Source of the DNA: Lachnospiraceae bacterium
Lineage (GTDB): Bacteria; Bacillota; Clostridia; Lachnospirales; Lachnospiraceae
Length of the DNA stretch: 15,137 nucleotides
Reading direction: 5' to 3'
Assembly (NCBI GenBank): GCA_014804225.1
Contig: JAAVAF010000140.1
Coordinates: 1 to 15,137, forward strand
Shown here: positions 7,160-13,149 of the stretch, piece after piece
Layout: every line of letters starts with the position of its first letter
How positions within the stretch are numbered: position 1 is the first letter of the stretch
Notes under the pieces: generated by a model
What the model saw: the letters and a program-made list of their open reading frames with translations, nothing else
Databases searched by the model: none
Told to the model about the DNA's origin: nothing
Made by a program: the position numbers and the translations under genes

Positions 7160-8191
7160 ATGAAAAAGTTTGTAGTATGGATATTGAGTATTGCATTGTT
7201 GATAACAGCTGTTATAGTCGTTCCTGTTTCGGGAAAAACGGCATCCGCCGCAGAGCCTGTAGTAGTTGTCATTGACCCCGGACATGGCGGTAATAATTTG
7301 GGAACCGATTATCTGCCGATTGCGGAGAAATTTTATACGATGCAAGTGGCATTGTATATGAAGCAAGAGCTTGAAACATATGACAATGTAGTAGTATATC
7401 TTACGCATACGGAAGATGTCGACATGAGCTTGGAGGAGAGGGCGGAATTTGCAAAAAACGTGAATGCCGATTTTCTGTTTTCCCTTCATTTTAATATGTC
7501 GCTGCCACATACGCTTTACGGAAGCGAGGTTTGGATTCCTTCGACAGGAACGCTGTACAGTCAGGGATACAGTGTGGCAAATGAGTTTCTGATGCAGTTT
7601 GAACAGGTGATGGGACTTTTCAACAGAGGAATCAAGACAAAAATAGGCTCGAAAGGAACCGATTATTATGGAATTATTAAACAGTGCTCATTAAGAGAGA
7701 TTCCGGCTGTTATTGTGGAACATTGTCATGTAGACAATATCAATGACTGTGCAAATATCCAATCGCAGGATAAGCTCAAAGCGTTTGGTATCTGTGATGC
7801 AACTGCGGTCGCACGGTATTTCGGACTTGTCAAAAAGGATGGTACGCAGGACTATCGGGAATATGCACCGCTTGCCGTTCCGGTTCCCGAGGCGCGTGTT
7901 TATAATGACACAACCCCGCCTGTCTATTTGGAGGCAGTGCTTTTGAACTATAATAACATCAGCAGATATGCAACCGTGGAGTTGAGTTCGTTTGATGCGG
8001 AATCGCCGTTACAATACTATGCGTTTTCGACGGACAATGGACTGACATGGTCGGCACTTCAACCATGGGATAAAGGACAGACTACGATGACTGTTACGGT
8101 CAATATTGGATACGGCAAAAAAGATACGCTTTTGTTTAAAGTGATGAATCTGTATGATGGAGCAACAAACTCGAGTCTGCTCAATTTATAG
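7160..8191 (+). CDS. Secreted N-acetylmuramoyl-L-alanine amidase (Amidase_3) with C-terminal beta domain
   Basis: The enzyme is predicted to cut the amide bond between muramic acid and the stem peptide, remodelling the wall outside the cell. A signal peptide covers residues 1-31: MKK, a hydrophobic core and GKTASAA before EPV. The zinc amidase domain (about 33-222) has His42 in DPGHGG, Glu56, His110 in SLHFN and the catalytic Glu187 in VIVEHCHVDN, so the full set is present. The usual LTR..D motif reads LTHTED. Residues about 250-343 (DTTPPVYLEAV, STDNGLTWSALQPW) look like an Ig-like or OmpL47-like beta domain, perhaps for wall binding. ATG 7160 follows AAGGAGGG by 4 nt; an upstream in-frame TTG at 7139 has no such site. 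The length of 343 aa and the extra domain make it unlike the spore amidase CwlD. It converges on ylbJ and their ends overlap by 6 bp. Confidence 0.88.
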   Translation: MKKFVVWILSIALLITAVIVVPVSGKTASAAEPVVVVIDPGHGGNNLGTDYLPIAEKFYTMQVALYMKQELETYDNVVVYLTHTEDVDMSLEERAEFAKNVNADFLFSLHFNMSLPHTLYGSEVWIPSTGTLYSQGYSVANEFLMQFEQVMGLFNRGIKTKIGSKGTDYYGIIKQCSLREIPAVIVEHCHVDNINDCANIQSQDKLKAFGICDATAVARYFGLVKKDGTQDYREYAPLAVPVPEARVYNDTTPPVYLEAVLLNYNNISRYATVELSSFDAESPLQYYAFSTDNGLTWSALQPWDKGQTTMTVTVNIGYGKKDTLLFKVMNLYDGATNSSLLNL

Positions 8192-9121
8192 GGCATAGAT
8201 AAGGACGATATAATAAAAGAGCGAAATCATTGTGAGTATAACCCTGTTCTTAATATATGCGGCTAGCGGCAGCTTTGCTTTTTCAAGAAAGCTGCTGGTT
8301 TGTATGAGACAGGATATTCCGCTGAAGCTAAGCGCTGTCATAATCCACAAAATTTTCTGTTTGGGATAGAGGGTGGAAGTATAGATCGTCTGTACGCCGC
8401 CCATGATTTCCAGAAAACTAGACAGCACGCGTTTTATATTGTTTGAAAACCCGAAAAAATCCAGAAAAATGCGAAAAACATTTGTAAATGTAATATAGCC
8501 GCCAAGCATGATAAGTGACTGTGTGTTTTCCGTGCAGGCTCTTTTTAGGCAGTTCGTAAGGGAAAGGTGCTTAGTTGGTTTGCTTGGCGATATTTTTTCA
8601 AAGGAAATAATGCCTGGATTTTCTTTTGCAAAACGGCGGCTTAGAACGATTCCGTATAGGGCGGGAATGCCGTACATCCCAAAGAGAAAGGGCAGCGTAT
8701 TTTGATAACCGCACGCATGAAGTATTGGAATGATGATCCCCAAAAAGTAAGCGGGACCAATATTGTTACAAAAGCCGAGCAAAGATATTGCTTCTTCTTT
8801 TGACAGTTTTTGATTCTCATAAAGCTCACTTACGACCTTTGCACCCATCGGGAAGCCGCAGAAAAATCCCATAAAGACAGCATACAATCCATATACACTG
8901 TATCGATAAATGCGTTTTAATAAAACGGAAAGGATACGCCCAAGCTCTAAATCGGCGCCGCTGTAGACCATAATGGAGCTGATCATCATAAACGGGAAAA
9001 GCGTGGGAACCATTTTTACTGCCCACTGATATAACCCCGCATATGCGTATTCAAAAGTGGTTTCGGGGTGGATTAGGACTGCGATGATGATAATCAAGGA
9101 AATGAGTGTTTTGAAGAACAT
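8186..9121 (-). CDS. ylbJ: Sporulation integral membrane protein YlbJ/SpoVV family
   Basis: In B. subtilis YlbJ (SpoVV) is made in the mother cell under sigma-E and moves dipicolinic acid across the outer forespore membrane. The protein here is a polytopic membrane protein with about eight hydrophobic segments (roughly 3-18, 38-55, 75-92, 120-137, 143-160, 203-220, 255-275, 293-311). Family motifs are VPTLFPFMMISSIMVYSG (38-55), GFFCGFPMGAKVVSELYEN (85-103), GFCNNIGPAYF (116-126) and, in the second half, LEIMGGVQ and SFSGISCLIQTSSFL. It is 311 aa against 408 in B. subtilis. The ATG at 9119-9121 has only a weak GGGGTG ribosome binding site. It is divergent from rsuA, only 78 bp away, and I found no convincing sigma-A or sigma-E promoter. 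It suggests the organism can sporulate, but does not prove it. Confidence 0.85.
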   Translation of the reverse strand: MFFKTLISLIIIIAVLIHPETTFEYAYAGLYQWAVKMVPTLFPFMMISSIMVYSGADLELGRILSVLLKRIYRYSVYGLYAVFMGFFCGFPMGAKVVSELYENQKLSKEEAISLLGFCNNIGPAYFLGIIIPILHACGYQNTLPFLFGMYGIPALYGIVLSRRFAKENPGIISFEKISPSKPTKHLSLTNCLKRACTENTQSLIMLGGYITFTNVFRIFLDFFGFSNNIKRVLSSFLEIMGGVQTIYTSTLYPKQKILWIMTALSFSGISCLIQTSSFLEKAKLPLAAYIKNRVILTMISLFYYIVLIYAL

Positions 9122-9199
9122 ACGTACACCCCAAAGGGTTTCTTAATAAAAACTTATTCCTTTTGATTGATATTTAATACAACTATTTGGAGGCGAAGT

Positions 9200-9913
9200 A
9201 TGCGTCTTGATAAATTTATTGCGGATATGCAGTCGGAAACGAGAAGTGCGGTGAGGGAGTACATCAAAAGAGGCGCTGTTACGGTTAATGGAGAGGTAGT
9301 TAAAAAACCCGAGTATAAAGTAAATGAGCTTGAAGATAAAATTTGCCTTATGGGAAAAGAACTTTGTTTTCAGCAGTTTGTATATTATATGCTGCATAAA
9401 CCGGCAGATGTAGTGACTGCGACGAAGGACGCACGTGAACGTACCGTGATGGATTTGATGCGAGAGGCTTCGGGGAAAAATCTGTTTCCCGTTGGCAGAT
9501 TGGACAAGGATACGGAGGGATTGCTTCTTGTTACAAACGACGGTGCACTTTCGCACCGTTTGCTTTCGCCGAAACGACACGTGGAAAAGACATATTATGT
9601 GGAGTGTGAAGGGGAGTTGTCAACAGATGCCGTATTCAGACTGGAACAGGGCGTTGATATTGGGGACGACAAACTGACACTACCCGCAGGGGTAAATGAG
9701 ATAAAACGGTTAGATGGAACTTACTCGTTGAAATTATCGATTACAGAAGGTCGTTTTCATCAGGTGAAGCGCATGATACAAGCAGTTGGTGGTAATGTTA
9801 CTTATTTAAAACGTATTTCGTTTGGCGGACTGAAACTTGACGAAACACTCTCCACCGGGGAGTGGCGATTGCTGCGGCAAGAAGAAATAGAGCAGCTTAT
9901 GGAAAACAAGTAG
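9200..9913 (+). CDS. rsuA: Pseudouridine synthase, RsuA family
   Basis: It converts a specific uridine in rRNA to pseudouridine, most likely in 16S rRNA if truly RsuA (U516 in E. coli). The 237-aa product has an N-terminal S4 RNA-binding domain (RLDKFIADM...YIKRGAVTVNGEVVKKPEYKV, 2-41). The catalytic domain follows with YYMLHKPADVVTATKD (62-77), GRLDKDTEGLLLVTNDG (99-115, catalytic Asp102) and EGRFHQVKRM (183-192). The KPADVVTATKD...TVMDL stretch resembles RsuA-type more than RluB-type enzymes, but target identity is inferred. ATG 9200 follows GGAGG at 9189-9193; a TTG at 9167 is in frame but has no ribosome binding site. The gene ends with tandem TAG TAG, directly before the 54-bp repeat, and ygiQ follows 125 nt downstream. 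Confidence 0.9.
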   Translation: MRLDKFIADMQSETRSAVREYIKRGAVTVNGEVVKKPEYKVNELEDKICLMGKELCFQQFVYYMLHKPADVVTATKDARERTVMDLMREASGKNLFPVGRLDKDTEGLLLVTNDGALSHRLLSPKRHVEKTYYVECEGELSTDAVFRLEQGVDIGDDKLTLPAGVNEIKRLDGTYSLKLSITEGRFHQVKRMIQAVGGNVTYLKRISFGGLKLDETLSTGEWRLLRQEEIEQLMENK

Positions 9914-9918
9914 TAGGG

Positions 9919-10026
9919 GAGGAAAATCCTCTGCTCGCTGAAAGCAGCTCGCATTTTTCTTCGAAAAACAAGGAGGAAAATCCTCTGCTCGCCGAAAGCG
10001 GCTCGCATTTTCCTTCGGAAAACAAG
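9919..10026. repeat. Two tandem 54-bp copies, each three abutting hairpins
   Basis: Copies lie at 9919-9972 and 9973-10026 and differ at four positions; only the first bases of a third (GAGGA, 10027-10031) follow. Within each unit, bases 1-13 form GAGGA-AAA-TCCTC. Bases 14-35 form TGC-TC-GCYG-AAAG-CRGC-TC-GCA, with a symmetric internal loop. Bases 36-50 form TTTTYC-TTC-GRAAAA, and CAAG links the units. The four differences are 9939/9946 (T-A) against 9993/10000 (C-G), and 9958/9964 (T-A) against 10012/10018 (C-G), so pairing is kept in both hairpins. Each CAAG/GAGG junction creates AAGGAGG, a Shine-Dalgarno sequence. No T-tract follows the hairpins, so they are poor terminators. It may be a dispersed intergenic repeat, an RNA element or a mobile miniature repeat. 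I cannot name a known family. Confidence 0.9.
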
Positions 10027-10038
10027 GAGGATTAAAAG

Positions 10039-11961
10039 GTGTCGCTTGAAAATGGTTTTCTTCCCATAAATATGGAGGAAGTACACGAGCTTGGTTTGGA
10101 ACAGCTCGATTTTATATATGTTTCGGGAGATGCGTATGTGGATCACCCTTCGTTTGGACACGCGATCATCACAAGGCTTTTACAGGCGCATGGTTACAGC
10201 GTGGGTATTATTGCGCAGCCGGACTGGAAAGATGATGAGAGTATTGCGGTTCTTGGAATGCCCAGGCTTGGATTTCTTGTCTCTTCGGGAAATATGGATT
10301 CCATGGTGAATCATTATTACGTGTCAAAAAAGCATCGTGAAAGTGACGCCTACACACCGGGCGGCGCGGCTTACAAGCGTCCCGATCATGCTACAGTGGT
10401 ATATAGCAATCTGATCCGAAAAAAGTACAAAACGATTCCAATTATCATAGGCGGCATCGAGGCGAGTCTGCGTAGAATGGCACATTATGATTACTGGTCC
10501 GATTCTTTTAAACGCTCGATTTTGTTAGACAGTCAGGCGGATATTATTTCATACGGAATGGGTGAGAAGTCGATTATTGAAATTGCGGATGCGCTAAACA
10601 GTGGTATTTCCGTAAAAGACCTTTCGTTTATTAAGGGAACGGTTTATAAGACGAGAGACATTTCCGGACTATACGCGTGTGAGATGTTACCGTCGTATGA
10701 TGAAATGCGTGCGGATAAGGCATTGTATGCAAAGAGCTTTAAACTTCAGTATGACAATACGGATACCTGTAACGGAAAGATTTTGGTTGAGTCGTACCCA
10801 AACGGAGTTTATGTCGTGCAGAACGTACCACAGCCATCGCTTTCAATGCAAGAGATGGACGATGTGTATGCGCTTCCATATCAGAGAACATATCACCCGT
10901 CGTATGAAGCGGCAGGGGGGATTCCTGCGATATCAGAGATTAAATTTTCGTTAATCAGTAATCGGGGTTGCTTTGGCGGCTGCAATTTCTGTGCGCTCAC
11001 ATTTCATCAGGGGCGTACCGTACAGGTGCGCAGCCACCAATCCATTATAGACGAGGCAAAGCTGATTACGCAGGATAGTGATTTCAAGGGTTATATCCAT
11101 GATGTGGGCGGACCTACGGCAAATTTCAGGCAGCCATCCTGTAAAAAACAGCTTACATCGGGTGTATGCAAACATCGCCAGTGCCTTTGCCCGAAGCCCT
11201 GTCCGAATTTGGAGGTTGACCATTCCGATTATTTGTCGCTCTTAAGAAAATTAAGAGCGCTGCCGAATGTAAAAAAAGTGTTTGTACGCTCTGGAATTCG
11301 CTTTGACTATCTTATGTTAGATAAAGATGACACCTTTTTTAAGGAGCTTGTCGAGCACCATATCAGCGGACAATTAAAAGTGGCGCCGGAGCATATTTGC
11401 GATGTGGTTTTGTCAAAAATGGGGAAACCTGAAAATGCTGTGTATGAAGCGTTTACTGAGAAATATTATCGTTTCAATAAAAAATTCGGGAAAAACCAGT
11501 TCTTAGTACCGTATTTGATGTCTTCCCATCCGGGGTCTACTTTAAAGGAGGCTGTCGCGCTTGCGGAGTATTTGCGGGATATCGGTTATATGCCTGAACA
11601 GGTACAGGATTTTTACCCGACGCCGTCCACAATGTCAACGGTGATGTATTATACGGGTATTAACCCTGTGGATATGAAAAAGGTTTATGTTTGCAAAAAT
11701 CCGCACGAGAAAGCGATGCAGCGGGCACTGATACAGTATCGAAATCCGAAAAATTATGACCTTGTGTTGGAGGCGTTAAAAGCGGCGGGGAGAGAGGATT
11801 TAATCGGCTTTGATAAAAAGTGTCTGATCCGGCCGCGAAAGCTTGCAAACGAGAAAATGTTTTCTGAGAAATCCGCGCGTCAAAAGATGCCGGACAAGGG
11901 AAAAAGCGGTGCAAAGAAAACGAAAAAGAAAACAATCCGAAATACCCATAAGAAAAAATAA
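10039..11961 (+). CDS. ygiQ: YgiQ-family radical SAM protein
   Basis: The reaction of YgiQ proteins is unknown; they belong to the radical SAM superfamily and bind an Fe4S4 cluster. The 640-aa product begins with a Rossmann-like N-terminal half (DFIYVSGDAYVDHPSFG, IIIGGIEASLRRMAHYDYW). The cluster motif CFGGCNFC gives Cys311, Cys315 and Cys318. DVGGPTANF (355-363) follows, then a second Cys-rich patch (Cys368, 377, 382, 384, 388) with PKPCPNLEVDHSDY, both typical of YgiQ. The last 25 residues are Lys-rich (KSGAKKTKKKTIRNTHKKK), perhaps for RNA or ribosome contact. The start is GTG 10039, 8 nt after AAGGAGG at 10024-10030; that site is the edge of the 54-bp repeat. rsuA upstream is on the same strand, so cotranscription through the repeat is likely. 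Confidence 0.93.
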   Translation: MSLENGFLPINMEEVHELGLEQLDFIYVSGDAYVDHPSFGHAIITRLLQAHGYSVGIIAQPDWKDDESIAVLGMPRLGFLVSSGNMDSMVNHYYVSKKHRESDAYTPGGAAYKRPDHATVVYSNLIRKKYKTIPIIIGGIEASLRRMAHYDYWSDSFKRSILLDSQADIISYGMGEKSIIEIADALNSGISVKDLSFIKGTVYKTRDISGLYACEMLPSYDEMRADKALYAKSFKLQYDNTDTCNGKILVESYPNGVYVVQNVPQPSLSMQEMDDVYALPYQRTYHPSYEAAGGIPAISEIKFSLISNRGCFGGCNFCALTFHQGRTVQVRSHQSIIDEAKLITQDSDFKGYIHDVGGPTANFRQPSCKKQLTSGVCKHRQCLCPKPCPNLEVDHSDYLSLLRKLRALPNVKKVFVRSGIRFDYLMLDKDDTFFKELVEHHISGQLKVAPEHICDVVLSKMGKPENAVYEAFTEKYYRFNKKFGKNQFLVPYLMSSHPGSTLKEAVALAEYLRDIGYMPEQVQDFYPTPSTMSTVMYYTGINPVDMKKVYVCKNPHEKAMQRALIQYRNPKNYDLVLEALKAAGREDLIGFDKKCLIRPRKLANEKMFSEKSARQKMPDKGKSGAKKTKKKTIRNTHKKK

Positions 11962-11964
11962 TAG

Positions 11965-11990
11965 AAAACACTTGCAATATCCTGTGTTTT
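11965..11990. repeat. Inverted repeat after ygiQ overlapping the rplS promoter
   Basis: AAAACAC (11965-11971) and GTGTTTT (11984-11990) are perfect 7-bp arms around a 12-nt loop that contains the rplS -35 box. Without a T-tract it is a weak terminator for ygiQ; it could equally be an operator. Confidence 0.35.
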
Positions 11991-12000
11991 GTGATAGATT
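11972..12000 (+). promoter_or_regulatory. Predicted sigma-A promoter of rplS (extended -10)
   Basis: The -35 box TTGCAA (11972-11977) and the -10 box TAGATT (11995-12000) are 17 bp apart, and TG at 11992-11993 gives an extended -10. The start would be near 12007, leaving a leader of about 95 nt before rplS. The same TTGCAA -35 is used in the predicted pta and parE promoters. Confidence 0.65.
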
Positions 12001-12006
12001 ATTAAT

Positions 12007-12101
12007 GTTGCGAAGAAAGAGATGGTCCTCTGGTACGAGTCATTACGATAAATATGATTATGAAGTATTAAGAACGTCGAAAAAATAAGGAGGCAAAACA
12101 A
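12007..12101 (+). promoter_or_regulatory. rplS 5' leader, possible autoregulatory site
   Basis: The leader of about 95 nt is longer than a bare ribosome binding site needs. AGAG (12018-12021) can pair with CTCT (12028-12031), and CCTCT (12027-12031) can instead pair with GGAGG of the rplS ribosome binding site (12089-12093), with one G-U. An L19 leader family is known upstream of rplS in Firmicutes, but I cannot confirm membership by eye. Confidence 0.3.
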
Positions 12102-12449
12102 ATGAACGAGATTATCAGAGAAATTGAGCAGGAGCAGTTAAAGGAGCATGTTGACAGCTTTAATGTCGGTGATACTGTAAGAGTACACGGCAAGATTAAA
12201 GAGGGTAACCGCGAGAGAATTCAGGTATTTGAAGGTACTGTATTAAAAATTCAGGGCGGCAGCAACAGAGAAACGTTTACCGTAAGAAAGATTTCGAATG
12301 GTGTCGGCGTTGAGAAAACATGGCCGATGCATTCACCGAATGTGGAAAAGGTAGAGGTTGTAAGAAGAGGTAAGGTTAGACGTGCGAAGCTCAATTACTT
12401 AAGACAGCGCGTTGGTAAGAAGGCAAAGGTTAAAGAATTAGTGAAATAA
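12102..12449 (+). CDS. rplS: 50S ribosomal protein L19
   Basis: L19 sits at the 30S-50S interface of the large subunit. The 115-aa product has the normal length and the family's conserved segments: FNVGDTVRVHGKIKEGNRERIQVFEGTVL in two parts (20-48), RETFTVRKISNGVGVEKTWP (56-75), the H-SPNVEKVEVVRRGKVRRAKL block (77-98) and the terminal LRQRVGKKAKVKE. AAGGAGG (12087-12093) is 8 nt before ATG 12102. It has its own promoter and a strong terminator, so it can be expressed alone at high level. rplS next to rbgA and rnhB is the B. subtilis order; here a signal peptidase gene lies between rplS and rbgA. Confidence 0.98.
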   Translation: MNEIIREIEQEQLKEHVDSFNVGDTVRVHGKIKEGNRERIQVFEGTVLKIQGGSNRETFTVRKISNGVGVEKTWPMHSPNVEKVEVVRRGKVRRAKLNYLRQRVGKKAKVKELVK

Positions 12450-12468
12450 TAATTTATCTGTTCATGGG

Positions 12469-12496
12469 ACGGAGCTTGGAAACAGGCTCCGTTTTT
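12469..12496 (+). terminator. Rho-independent terminator after rplS
   Basis: ACGGAGCTTG pairs with CAGGCTCCGT (10 bp, one G-T wobble) around a GAAA loop and is followed by TTTTT. It lies 20 nt after the rplS stop and 47 nt before the first signal peptidase gene, so downstream expression needs readthrough or a promoter I cannot see clearly. Confidence 0.9.
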
Positions 12497-12543
12497 ACAA
12501 ATTTGGAAGCGAATAGACTTAAGAAAGAGGCATGGTTATCAGA

Positions 12544-13125
12544 ATGGCAAGAAGAAAAGGATTAAGCTTTTATCAAAAAAAGAAAAAGTTGAACATTGTC
12601 GTGATCAGAGAAATCATGAGCTGGATATTCTGGATTTTTGCATCAATGCTTGTGGCAGTGGTAACGATGTTTTGCGTGGGCATGAAAACAAGTGTAATCG
12701 GTTCGTCGATGGAGCCGAGCCTGTATAACGGTCAGGGAATCTTTTTGAACAGACTGATCTATAAGGTTTCCTCTCCGCGAGAAGGGGATGTGGTTGTGTT
12801 TCTGCCAAACGGAAATGAAAAATCACATTACTATGTAAAACGCGTTGTAGGCGTTCCGGGTGATACACTTTACATAAAAAACGGAATTTTGTATGTGAAT
12901 GATGAAGTTGTCGATGAATATTTTAATGACGAAATTGCGGAGCCAGGACTTTTGGCGGATAATGTTACGCTTGATGATGATGAATATTTTGTTATCGGTG
13001 ATAACTGTAACAACAGTGAGGACAGCCGTTCGGCGAATGTCGGAACCATTAAAAAAGAATATATCATCGGAAAAGCGTGGTTTAAAATGGCGTCGGGGGA
13101 TAGCGACATTGGATTTGTAGAATAA
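12544..13125 (+). CDS. lepB: Signal peptidase I (first copy)
   Basis: The enzyme removes signal peptides from exported proteins at the outer face of the membrane. From ATG 12544 the product is 193 aa: a basic N-terminus (ARRKGLSFYQKKKKL), one membrane helix (about 21-46) and an extracytoplasmic S26 peptidase domain. The catalytic Ser55 is in VIGSSMEPSL and the general-base Lys99 in YYVKRVVGVPGD. Box E reads GDNCNNSEDSR where GDNRNNSxDSR is usual, so an Arg position is Cys155. AAGAGG ends at 12530: ATG 12532 would have a 1-nt spacer and ATG 12544 13 nt, so the start is uncertain by four codons. It lies 24 nt ahead of rbgA, and a second paralogue follows rbgA. lepB is used as a generic symbol (sip in Bacillus). 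Confidence 0.9.
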   Translation: MARRKGLSFYQKKKKLNIVVIREIMSWIFWIFASMLVAVVTMFCVGMKTSVIGSSMEPSLYNGQGIFLNRLIYKVSSPREGDVVVFLPNGNEKSHYYVKRVVGVPGDTLYIKNGILYVNDEVVDEYFNDEIAEPGLLADNVTLDDDEYFVIGDNCNNSEDSRSANVGTIKKEYIIGKAWFKMASGDSDIGFVE

Positions 13126-13149
13126 AAGCGAGTTGAAAGGGGCATTGAC

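Noticed and set aside
9122..9199. Sigma-E promoter for ylbJ in the divergent spacer
   Set aside because: An AATATC-like -35 and AATAAGTT-like -10 are present on the minus strand but the spacing is too short.
9954..9972. Third hairpin of the repeat as a terminator for rsuA
   Set aside because: The stem is AT-rich and is followed by CAAGGAGG, not a T-tract, on the plus strand; ygiQ probably depends on readthrough.
9919..10026. Repeat pair as a tiny CRISPR array
   Set aside because: The copies are directly adjacent with no spacers, and no cas genes are near.
9802..10161. Minus-strand open frame through the 54-bp repeat, encoding a repeated 18-residue peptide
   Set aside because: It overlaps the ends of rsuA and ygiQ and has no ribosome binding site I can recognise. 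The copy differences fit hairpin compensation better than coding constraint.
12494..12519. Promoter for the first signal peptidase starting in the rplS terminator tract
   Set aside because: TTTACA is a fair -35, but the only -10-like hexamer (TAGACT) is 14 bp away and no match occurs at 16-18 bp.
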